From the NCBI GenBank assembly GCA_037893225.1, contig JAZGUH010000088.1:1338501-1402500 (forward strand): a stretch of DNA of 64,000 bases, in the 5' to 3' direction. Each line of letters opens with the position of its first letter. Position 1 is the stretch's first letter. The notes beneath the pieces were generated by a model. That model saw only the letters and a program-made list of their open reading frames with translations, did not search any database and was not told the origin of the DNA. The translations under genes were made by a program, and so were the position numbers. The DNA comes from Hippasteria phrygiana. Its lineage: Eukaryota > Echinodermata > Asteroidea > Valvatida > Goniasteridae. This document shows, piece after piece, positions 25,601-37,600 of this stretch.

Positions 25601-28600
25601 TCATAAAATTACCGAATTGACGAATTATAAGTTAAAAAGTCGTATCCTCATTGAGTGATCCTCACAATGTCGCTTCCCAGGTTATATCGTAAAATTGGGT
25701 GTGATCCCTGGCTATACGGCATTCTGGGTTTATGACTTCTGACTCGCGCCCACCCGAACAAAGATACTGATAATTTGGGAGACCTCCAACATAGGGCAAG
25801 ATAGCTCAGTTGGTAGAGCGCCGGAACGGTGTTCCGGAGGTCGCAGGTTCGAATCCCGCTCCTGCCAGTTTCTTTGTTCACCTTGAAAATGCATTCAAAT
25901 TTACCTGGTCAGTTTCCCTTCTGGATTGTTTGACAAATTATAAGTTAAAAAGTCGTATCCTCATTGAGTGATCCCCACAATGTCGCTTCCCAGGTTGTAT
26001 CGTAAAATTGGGTGTGATCCCTGGCTATATGGCATTCTGGGTTTATGACTTCTGACTAGCGCCCACCCGAACAAAGATACTGCCAATTTGGGAGACCGCC
26101 AACATAGGGCAAGATAGCTGAGTTGGTAGAGCGCCGGTACGGTGTTCCAGAGGTTGCAGGTTCGAATCCTGCTCCTGCCAGTTTCTTTGTTCACCTTGAA
26201 AATATATTCTACTTTTAACGACAAATGGTTTTTACACCTCCAAGGCAATGTGTTTGTATACTCAATATTTTATTTGGCATGCTCTGACCGTCATCAGGAG
26301 AAAGAAAATAACTGAATTTGAATTCTTCCCTAGGTTTCGGGAATCCATGAGATCATCGAAAATCTGGTTGAGCAGGAGAAGGATATCCTATCAACTGAGC
26401 TTACTCCCTCTGATATAGTCAGCATGATCAGCAACATCAACGCCGTCATACAGGTATGGAATCCAGTTGCGGAAAAAATCTCTCAAAACTGGGTATATTA
26501 ATGGTCTGATCTTCAACTTAACTCCCTTTAACCGTAACCCCCTAGGAATTTTTACTAGGAGGGTTCCTCAACCTGTCAAAATCCAACACTGTGCAGTATA
26601 CCTATGGCACATTCTTTGGACTTAGACAAATTGGGGGCATCATACATGTAGCTCCATGTAAAGTAATGGTGCCAAGGCCCTACAGTCCTGAACCCATCAA
26701 AATTAGACAAAACCTGCTGTTGGAGTTTGTAAGGCTTGGGGTAGTTAGGGTTAAAGTTGTTATTTTGTAAGTGAATTTCTTTTATTTTTTAAGTGAAGAA
26801 AGAAAACAGACAGGAGTGGGATTTGAACCCGGGACCTCCGGAATACCGTACCGGCGCTCTACCAACTGAGCTATCTTGCCCTATGTTGGCAGTCTCCCAA
26901 ATTGTCAGTTTCTTTGTTCGACAGGGTGCTCGTCAGAAGTCAAACCCATAATGCCGTATCGCAAGGGATCATGCCCAATTTTATATAGTATTCGGGAAAT
27001 CGAAGGTTCAAATCCCACTCCTGGTAGTTTTCTTTGTTCACTTGAAAATTACGTAGTCAGCTTCCCTTGTGGTTTGTTTTTGACGGTATTTGATTTTTTT
27101 TGACAGCTTTATCTTAATTAAGAAATATACCCAATGATGGTGATAAAGATCATGCATGTCATGTCATTGATTACACCATACAGCTGGCTTCTGTAAATAA
27201 AAGAAAATAGAAGAAATGAACTTCAATAATAGATTTTGGTGGATTCGATTGGTTTCCCCATCAACAGGGCATGCTGAAGGAAGCGTGGCATCTTCGGCAG
27301 TCCAAGGCACTCGTTTATCAATCCCACAGCAGTTCATCATCTAGACCAGCAATGCAGTACATCCCATGGACCGGTAGGTGAACCCTTACCCTCCCTTATC
27401 CTGCAGTGGCCATCATGGGGGCGTGGAGGGCTTTGTAGGCTTGAGGAAAGAGCCCAGCTGCCAGGGGGTTTGATGTCCCTTAATCCTAACTCCCTAGGGT
27501 GTGTGGAAAATTGTATTAAAATTTGAGGATTCAAGACTAATAGGGTTAATCTCTTGAATACGGATGACGGCCACAGCCGCAGTTTGATAAAGACCACCTG
27601 GCCAGTTGTCATCTATATGTGCATTCCTGCACATACTCAATCCATTCATGCTTCAGCCACAAATGACGTCACTTCCTACAGATTGCCACGTGCATCTCCA
27701 TTTTGGGCGTCAAATTTTCCTGACGTGCATCGGCTGTGCCGTATTTCGATGAAATTTTGAGCAACATGCGCGCGTGTCTAGAATATTTTGCGCACTGCGC
27801 GCACACGCACCTGATGGCGTTGAACACGCAGTTGTAATTTTCCTACGAAGATGGTGCCCTATGGGAGAGATCTATTGTTCTTGAATGGGAGTGTATTGAA
27901 TAGATGGAGCTTTTTCAAACAAAGCTTTCATTCACAAGAAAAGGGGGCTCTAAGTGCGATGATTAGGACCACTCTCTATTCAATGTGGTGCCTAATGTTT
28001 GTGTTTACTCTTGGCTGCACAGCCCGCTTAAAAATGTATTTTTAAAACATCAGACTCATTTTTGGAGTTGGTGACACATTCCTGAAGTATCAACCACAGG
28101 AGTACAGATAAGTCTCCCAAGCTGTTTGCCCACATTACTCCAAAGCAGTCATTTAGATATTTGTTTGTTTTCCTATTGTACTCACAGCATCGACCGGACC
28201 CAAAGGCATGAGAAATCTTCTAGCTCAGCAGGTACATGTATTCCAGCATCGGAAATTTACCCTCTAAAAAACCAAAAGGGCAAGATTTTTGTTACTCCAG
28301 CAAAGTCACATAAGAACTTTTTTCAATAATTTTAGGCAAGATGCTAATGCTAAACCTGGGCCTAATTTCCCGACACGAAGCATATGCATTTTTGCTCCAT
28401 TTGCCACTTCTGGCAGACTGAAAGCTGTAAGATCAGCAGAAAATATACCCACTTTAGCAACGATTGCTTAAAAATAGACATCCATGTCCGTGCAAGGTTA
28501 AACACCGTTTTGCTTATAAAGATGATGTTGATTGCTTAGAGAAGTCTCCAATTCCAATTCCAATTCCATTTTATTGGTCCTTTGAAAAGGAAATTCACCC

Positions 28601-31600
28601 GTTACATGTAATATAGATTGATACAAATTAAATTATAATTCTCAATTAATTATATAAACAATCAGAAACAAAAATATAAATATAAACAGCAATGATATAT
28701 AAATCTATCAAGATAACGACAAAAGTAAATAGAGAAATCTTAAAAAGTAAAGACTGATCTACATATAGTTTGCCAGATGAAGATGAACTATCAAATTTGG
28801 AAATTTTGATGAAAATAAATGTTAGCGATGATGTTGTTCATTTAAGAGTCGTATAGAATAAGGGACAAATGAATTTAAATACCTGTTGGTTCTGGTTCTT
28901 ACTGACTGCCATCTTATTCCACTACTAAGCCTGTAGTGACCAATCTATGTAATGGGCAATTATGGTTGCGCATTAAGCTCCACCCGGCGCTCCATACAAA
29001 GATTACTTGCATGTTAATGAGTTTGGTGACCTAGCAACAGGGTTGACTCTCGTTGCGCTGCACTTGCGCAGTGGTGTCACATGTTTTGTGTATGATTACT
29101 GTTGGTTTAGTGCGATTCGATTCTAACGTTGAAAAGTTTGCTTCACAAGTTCCTACAAGTTTTTAGCCAGTCAATTGTTTCAGGTAAATCTGCCTACATT
29201 CCAGTAGTACTTTGTTAATCACTGGAGCTCATGTACGTTCCGAACTGGTGCTTTTGAGAGTATTAAACCTTCCGAACTGACAACAATTGGTGTGCAAGTT
29301 TCACGCGATTTTCAACAGACCCATGGCTGTATTAAAAGTAGTTGAATGCATTACGTGATAAAACATTGTAACATTCCTACATTGGTGACCCTGACGTGAT
29401 AGATTGTGAATACCAGTATAAGCCATGTCTGTTGAAGTGAAACCTGAACATGCTGAGGGGACAGAAGATACACCACCATTTTCTCATCCAATACAACCGG
29501 CACCGCCTGTGCAGGCTGCAGTGAGCCTCAAACTTCCACCATTTTGGCCGAATGACCCCTGTGGTTCACCCAAGTGGAGGCTCAGTTTGTCATCCGCCAT
29601 ATTACCACCCAGGAGACTCGTTTCGCTTACGTCATTGGGTCTCTTCAACCCGAGATTGCACAAGAGGTTCGAGATATTCTGATTTCACCCCCATCCGTGG
29701 ACTGCTACAATAAACTAAAAGTGGAGCTCATACGCCGCACATCAGCTTCTGAGCAGAAACGTCTCCACCAGCTGCTTACTTCAGAGGAATTGGGAGATCG
29801 GAAGCCCTCGCAGCTGTTGCGACGTATGTACCAGTTGTTGGGGGACAATTCCCTGGAAGAGAATTTCTTGAAGCAGTTGTTTCTCCAGCGACTACCCCGC
29901 ACTGCCCAGTCCATTTTGGCCTCCACAGCGGACACGTTGGGAATTGGAGCGTTGGCTGATTTGGCGGATAAAATTGTAGAGGTATCTGCCCACACTACAA
30001 CATCATCACACATGGCTGCAGTTTCTGCCCACCCTTCAACATCATCACACATGGCTGCAGTTTCTGCCCCACCCTTTCAGCCCCCGTATCAGCAAGCCTC
30101 TCCCGAGGTACTCGCTCTGCACAACAAGGTGGATGACCTCACCAGACAGGTACAAGCCTTGACAACCCAGCTACAGGGGAACCCGGGACAAGGACGTCCC
30201 CGCGCTACATCCCGCAGTCGACCTAGACATCGTACCCCCACCCCTTCCGCGGATAACCAGCCATCCGACGGACAGTGTTGGTATCATTGGAGGTATGGCA
30301 CCAATGCACGCAAATGCACCAGTCCCTGCACGCGTCGCTCACAACCACAGCGGGACCAGGAAAACTCCCAAGCCAGCGACTTGCGGCGACAGGTCAGTCT
30401 GGCAGCAATACCACAGGTCGCCTTTTCTACGTGACTGACAAGTCCACGGGTACTCGTTTCTTAGTCGACACCGGCGCGGAGGTGAGTGTTCTGCCACGCG
30501 GTCAAAAGTCCCGAGCTCAACCCACTTCTGTACAGTTACAAGCGGTCAACCACTCACCTATTGTGACTTACGGTGAGAGGTCTCTGACTTTGGATTTTGG
30601 ACTTCGTCGAGTTTTCCGTTGGGTTTTTATTGTTGCCGATTTGCCAACTCCAATTATTGGAGCCGATTTCCTTCGGCAATTCAGCCTACTGGTTGATGTA
30701 AAAAACCAGAGGCTGGTCGACTCCATAACCAACTTGGCCATATCAGGCGTCAGGTCTGGCGACCCATCTGCGAGCCCCATGTTCGTCAATGCAACTTCAT
30801 CACAGTATGACGAGCTTTTTCGCCAGTACCCCGACGTAACTCGCCCGGTGTACAAGCAGACGGAGGTGCGGCACAACATCACTCACCACATCGAAACGCA
30901 TGGCCCCCCTGTTGCAGCTAGACCACGTCGACTTGCCCCGGATAGGCTACCCATCGCCAAGGCCGAGTTCGATCACATGCTTAGCCTTGGAATTGTCCAA
31001 CCTTCCAGTAGTGAATGGTCGTCACCACTGCACATGGTCCCCAAGAAAACTCCCGGAGATTGGCGCCCCTGTGGGGATTACCGCGCTTTGAACGGGAACA
31101 CCATTCCAGATTGTTACCCAATTCCCCACCTGCAGGACTTTTCATCCAACCTTCACGGTTGCAGGTTTTTCTCCAAGGTCGATTTAGTGCGCGCCTATCA
31201 TCAAATACCAGTCGAACCAGCAGACATCCGCAAGACTGCGATCACTACACCATTTGGATTGTTCGAGTTTGTTCGCATGCCCTTTGGGCTCCGCAATGCG
31301 GCACAGACTTTCCAAAGGTTCGTCGATGAGGTAACCCGTGGTTTACCATTCATCTTTGCCTACATTGACGATTTGCTGATAGCGAGCTCATCAGAGGCCG
31401 AACACAAAGAACACCTGCGACTCCTGTTCGACCGCCTCTCGCAAAATGGCATAGTCATCAATCTCCACAAATGCCAGTTCGGCGAACCATCTCTCACCTT
31501 CCTCGGTCACCTCGTCAACCAACATGGAGTCTGCCCCTTGCCTGAAAAGGTGCAAGTCATCAGGGATTTTCCGGAGCCGGCATCGCTGAGTAAGTTGCGG

Positions 31601-34600
31601 GAATTCCTAGGCCTCGTTAATTTTTACAGGCGATTTATTCCCCACTGTGCAGACATGCTCCAGCCGCTGACCGACCAGCTCAAAAACAGGAAGAAAAAGA
31701 ACGAGCCGCTTCAGCTTGGGTCAAACGAACAGCTAGCTTTCGAGCATGTGAAAGCTACGTTGGCCGATGCAACTCTGCTTGTCCATCCACAGACTGACGC
31801 ACCATTATGCCTCTTAGTCGATGCATCAGACAAAGCGGTGGGCGGTGTTCTCCAGCAACACATTGACGGCGTTTGGCAGCCACTATCGTTTTTTTCCAAG
31901 CGCCTCCAACCGGCGGAAACGCGCTATAGTACATTTGGGAGAGAACTGTTGGCGTTATACCTCTGCATTAAGCATTTTCGACACATGCTGGAGGGGCGGA
32001 AATTCAGCGCTTACACAGATCACAAGCCACTCACATACGCCCTGCATTCCAAACCAGACCGCCATTCTCCTCGAGAAATTCGACAGCTGGATCTTATCTC
32101 ACAGTATACATCGGACATTAGACACATTAGCGGTCGTGAGAATGCAGCAGCGGATGCACTCTCTCGTCTGGAGGTTAATGCCTTACCAGCAAACACGACC
32201 ATCGATTTCGACGCCATCGCCAAAGCACAGATCAACGATGACGAGTTGAAACATCTCTCTGACACCTCTCTCCAGCTAAAAGCCGTCCCTCTCCAGACAT
32301 CGCAGGGTACCATCGTCTGTGATACCTCCACAGGGACGCCTCGACCCTTCATTCCAGCTCAGTTTCGTCGAACAGTGTTCGACGTTTTGCATGGACTGTC
32401 ACACCCCAGTATCAGGACAACGCAGCAGTTAATAACTGCACGGTTTGTGTGGCCTGGTATTAACAGAGATGTGCGCGTTTGGGCTAGGACTTGTCAAAAG
32501 TGCCAACAATGCAAAATCCATCGCCACATCAAGTTGCCACTTGGTACGTTCCCCATGCCCGACGCGCGGTTCTCGCACATACACATCGATTTAGTCGGTC
32601 CCCTTCCGCCATCAGCCGGACAGAATTACCTGCTTACGTGTGTGGATCGATTTACACGTTGGCCAGAGGCAATCCCAATTCCGGACATGACAGCTGAGAC
32701 CGTGGCTCACGCATTTGTTAGCCATTGGGTTTCTCGTTTCGGTGCACCCGCTACCATCACCACCGACAGGGGACGCCAGTTTGAGTCAAAACTTTTTCGG
32801 TCGCTCACCAACATGCTTGGATGTCAAAGAATTCGCACTACATCTTATCATCCCGCTGCCAATGGGATGGTGGAGCGACTACACAGACAACTCAAGGCAT
32901 CACTAAAAGCTCATGCAAATCCACGTTGGATGGAATCTCTTCCCCTTGTCCTGTTGGGCATACGAGCTGCTATCAAATCGGATATAGGGTTTTCTCCCGC
33001 TGAGATGGTGTACGGTACCACAGTCAGGTTGCCCGGTGAGTTCATCGCACCTAGCAACGTTCACGCCGATCTTGACCCCAGCATCTATGTTGACAGACTG
33101 CGTTGTCACATGCAGGATATTAGTCCCACTCCGCCTAGGTCACAACAGCGACAGTCACACATTCCACCTGACCTGGACAAGTGCACCCACGTTTTTGTTC
33201 GGCATGACGCAGTGAGGAAGCCCCTTCAACCTCCGTATAATGGACCATTCCGTGTCATCAAGCGTGCCAGCAAATACTTAGTTTTGGACCTCAACGGCAG
33301 ACGGGATGCCGTTGCTAAGGATCGCTTAAAGGTGGCATATCTGGATGAAGACTGGGCACCCGTGTCTCCTCAACAGGTTCGCGAGAACACACCCGCTGAA
33401 ACCGTTTTGCCAGAATCACACCCATCGCCCAACACGCCGTCACCAAAACAGCAACGATCCACCAGATCTGGTCGACGAGTTCACTGGCCAGCCAAATATG
33501 AACAATTTGACTGTCACTGACTGTTATTATCAACAGCTTATATCGATTGTTCACTTACCTCACAATCTAGGGGGGAACTACTGTAGTGACCAATCTATGT
33601 AATGGGCAATTATGGTTGCGCATTAAGCTCCACCCGGCGCTCCATACAAAGATTACTTGCATGTTAATGAGTTTGGTGACCTAGCAACAGGGTTGACTCT
33701 CGTTGCGCTGCACTTGCGCAGTGGTGTCACATGTTTTGTGTATGATTACTGTTGGTTTAGTGCGATTCGATTCTAACGTTGAAAAGTTTGCTTCACAAGT
33801 TCCTACAAGTTTTTAGCCAGTCAATTGTTTCAGGTAAATCTGCCTACATTCCAGTAGTACTTTGTTAATCACTGGAGCTCATGTACGTTCCGAACTGGTG
33901 CTTTTGAGAGTATTAAACCTTCCGAACTGACAACAATTGGTGTGCAAGTTTCACGCGATTTTCAACAGACCCATGGCTGTATTAAAAGTAGTTGAATGCA
34001 TTACGTGATAAAACATTGTAACATTCCTACAAGCCTTTTAAAATATGTACCGAGAGGATGATCATCATTTTCTATCACACTCTGAGCTTTAGACAGTACC
34101 CTTTCCCTGCAAATTTCATCCAAATTAATATCTACTCCAAGTATCCTTGATGCTTGCTTCTACCCGCTTAAGTTTATCTTTGTCCTGTTTTCTGGCCCCA
34201 TTATACCACACTACACAATCGTGAATGACGGCACTTTCTATGACCGAGGTGTAACAACAGAGACTAATATTATCACCCTGTCGACTCGAAATGAACGTCA
34301 TTTACAAAGGAAATATAGCCTCTGATTGCCCTTTGTTGTGAGAACTTTACAATGTTCACTCCAGTCCAGTTTACCGTCAATAATTGTACCCAGGTATTTG
34401 AAACTTTCCACAATCTGGAAACATTTTTAACAAATATTTTCTAACCGCCGCTTTTTTTTCTTCCACCCATCAATCACCACAAAGCACCGAATAACCATAG
34501 AGCAAGGCATCCCCAATGGCGAGGACATCCAGTCGCGTGGCAATCTCTATCAGCAGGTCATGGAGTTGACGGATCTGATTCTGGAAGGGTACGTGACTCA

Positions 34601-37600
34601 GCTGGAGTCCATCGGCCTGGGATTGGGTGAAGGCAGTCCGCAGTTTGAGGAACTAGAACAGAAATATCATCAGGAGAGACATGCTCTGATTGTGCCACTA
34701 TGTAAGTCTGAGGGCGGGTAAAAACCCTCCCTGCTCTGTGCCAATTTCATTTTATTTATTAATTTATTTATTTTTATTTATTATGTTTTCAAAGTGAACA
34801 AAGAAACTGGCAGGAGCGGGATTCGAACCTGCGACCTCCGGGTTACCGTACCCGGCACTCTACCAACTGAGCTATCTTGCCCTATGTTGGCGGTCTCCCA
34901 AATTGTCAGTATCTTTGTTCGGGTGGGTGCTTGTTTGACGATATATTTATTATGCTTAGATCTGAGCCAGTCAGAAACCTTTTTCTTGTTTTTTTTTGTG
35001 GATAAAAACTGTCAGTCTTCACCCCACCCCACCCCCCCCCCCCCCCCCACAAAAAAATAAGGGTCTGCGCCTCTGAAGAGTACGAACGTCACAGATTAAC
35101 CAGTCTGGGTCTAGTTAGGTTGTATTTAAGACGAGTTAGGTTCTGACTATTATGAGTCATACATATATTATCATGGAAGGTGTTCCAGTGGCCTTTCATC
35201 TTTAGTTTCCCCCGTCCAAACTTTCAAGCACTCTACTCGCCTGGCTGTCTCTCAAGATCACAACCTTTCACAGTTGTTCCAAAGGCCAGTACTGTGAAAT
35301 ACTCTTTCAAGTTTATATTTTTGCAACGTACTGCCTTTCTTTGGTACTCCTTGCCTGTAACCTGCTTCCCTTCGACCTATAATCTTTCACAATTCAAACA
35401 AAATGTGAATAGATAACTTCTATTCCTGTGATTTCTTTCTTTCCTAGTCTTTTGTAGCCTACACCTTTAGTGGTCTTTTGGCCTTGTTGGGCGATAGCCA
35501 TAAAAAAGTACTTATCCTTCGTCTGAGCTGGTGTGGATTTGAGTTGGTTTTGGTCCGGATGATTGCATTCTGAGTGTGGTTTTGGTCTTGGTCAGTGTAG
35601 ATTATGGTGGCCTTTGGTCCTGGTGATAACAATCTCAGCTTAGTTCGTCTTGGTCTGAGTTTATTCCCATTGGCTTGGGTCCTGAGTGAGACTTAGTCTT
35701 GGCTAGAGTTCAGGGCCCATGTGCATAAAAGGCTACTAGGCCTAGTTGGCAACTAAAATGGACTTAAGTTGCTTACTAAGCCTAGTTGATTACTAATTGT
35801 GATGCATAAAACCCAACTAGATATAGTAACATTCTAAAATTCTGGCAAAAGTTAGAGTTGATCTGGGGTACCTCTAAGTCACTAGATGACAACTAGCCAA
35901 AAATAGGTTTTCGTCTTGGGTAAAATTAATTTTTCTTTCACGCTTGAGACTCATGGTTGTAGTTGTAACTTTATGTACTAGCTGTAGCAACCTTGTATAG
36001 AGAATTTATGTAGTTCTACAAAATGTAAGTACTGGGCAGTAATGCAATGTTACAAAGACCTTTAGAAAGGAGTTATGCTAATTTGGAATGTGATTCGAAG
36101 CTCAAACACAATAAACTTGTCTACAAGCCTATTGTATCTGACATAATCACCTCCTCTCCAAGGCCATAGCACCCAAATCAGTTACAAACCAAATTGTCCT
36201 TGTATGCAACTAGTAAGCAATGTGCCAAGTGAGGTTTTATGCAACACAAATTAGTTGCCAACTCCGTAGGTATAAACTAGGGAATTTATAATCTTACTAA
36301 GCACTAGTTGGCAGCTAAACTAGTAGCCTTTTATGCACATGGGCCCTGGTCTTAGTGAGAATTAGACTTGTTTTGCATCCTGTAGTCTAAGTTAGTCTGG
36401 GTCATATCTTTGTAGTTAGTGTGACACTGAGTCTTTATAATTAGTCTGGTTCTTTATTGGTGCAAATTTTAGTTGGTTTAAAGGTAGTGTACACGATTGG
36501 TAATCCTCCAAATTTCTTTTTTACTGAATTATTATGAAATAACTTACTATACTTTAGACTGTAGGTTAATAGTAGTCTCAATCATCCTGTGAAATTATGG
36601 CACCAGGTGTGCTGTCGTTGTCAAGAAAAGTGGAAATGTATATGGTTTTCCAACGATTTCCAGCTGGAAATCGTTGGAAAACTGCCCTGTAGCCGTTAGT
36701 CAAGGCGTGCGTGGCTACCCGGGACGAGTGGCGCGCCCCGGACATGATGGCGCCATGGCATATCCGTGGCGCGTCACGCGCCCATAGCCACACGTGCCTT
36801 GACTAAAGGATATCATCCGCCCGACGGTTGAAAACGAGCGCCGTTTTTCTCTCGTTTTTTCGCCATCCAACAACTTTGAATAGGTCAGTGGAACGATATT
36901 TCCTATAAAATACTAACCCCCAAATCCGCCCATTTTCTAAAAATTGCAACAATGACCAATCATGTACACTGCCTTTAAGTCTTCGGGTCTGAATGTGTGG
37001 GTCTTTGAAAAGATTGATACGAGTTTTAGTTTTTTTTATAAATTGATTTGATTGAGGAGTGATAAAAAATGTGAGTTGTGAAGTCAAAGTTTTATCCCAA
37101 GCTGTTTTAGTCTGTCGTAACTTTGTCTGATCAAACTCATCATCAGTGGGTGAGGGCCAGTACGAGCGAGCAGCATCCCTAGCTGAGAAGTACTGCGACT
37201 TCGGCATCTTGGTGACCCTGTGTGAAGTCACTGAGAATCAGGAGAGACTGCAGCGATACATGAACCAGTTTGCAACCAAGGTGCTCATCATTATAATCTT
37301 TTCCACTACCGGCTCCTCCAAATATTTGGGGGAAAAATTGAAAATATTAACATTTCGAGAACTTAATGGTTGAGCAGTTTAGAATTTTGTTTGCAGTAAT
37401 CTAAAAAACAAAATGTCATCTAAAAGAGGGAAATCTCAAAATATGGGAGCTAAAATTGATCACCTGAATTTGTTTGGGCTGTATCCTCCCTGGCTCGTCT
37501 ACCACGCGGGATTAAACTTACTTGAAATAACATTACTTGAAATAGACACAGGTCTGACGGTACAGATAGCAGTGTTGGAGCAAAGGCATAACCCTCAATG

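Larger units (their letters stand above)
28932..34031 (+). mobile_element. Ty3/gypsy LTR retrotransposon, complete, 5.1 kb
   Basis: Two 450-bp LTRs (28932-29381 and 33582-34031) read identical throughout and run TGTAGTG...CTACA. They are flanked by AGCC at 28928-28931 and 34032-34035 (AAGCC if the LTR is taken one base shorter). A primer-binding site follows the left LTR, and a purine tract (AGGGGGGAAC) with CTAC precedes the right one. The inside encodes gag with a zinc knuckle and pol in the order protease, RT, RNase H, integrase, which is the Ty3/gypsy order. No envelope gene is seen. It lies in the NUP133 intron between 28231 and 34485 and splits an older antisense LINE. Identical LTRs point to a recent insertion. 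Confidence 0.97.
28545..34435 (-). mobile_element. LINE fragment (CR1/L2-like RT C-terminus), split by the Ty3 element
   Basis: Minus-strand coding similarity from about 34435 to 34036 reads as the end of a LINE reverse transcriptase ([20 protein letters not shown], then frame breaks). After the Ty3 element it resumes at about 28931 ([30 protein letters not shown]). An AT-rich 3' tail follows to about 28545. The LTR element's AGCC duplication sits exactly at the break, so the LTR element inserted into an already present LINE. Stops and shifts make it a fossil. Confidence 0.75.

Noticed and set aside
25795..25868. Functional tRNA gene
   Set aside because: A and B boxes are present, but the same head recurs many times with identical flanks, the base before the putative GGT anticodon is not U, and the acceptor stem has a mismatch. 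Best read as a SINE head.
26275..26310. CUGAUGA word on the minus strand as another hammerhead
   Set aside because: No GAAA partner at the proper place after a stem; likely chance or too decayed to support.
29705..30052. Antisense frame in the gag region
   Set aside because: Shadow of gag; no independent features. The same applies to other antisense frames inside pol.
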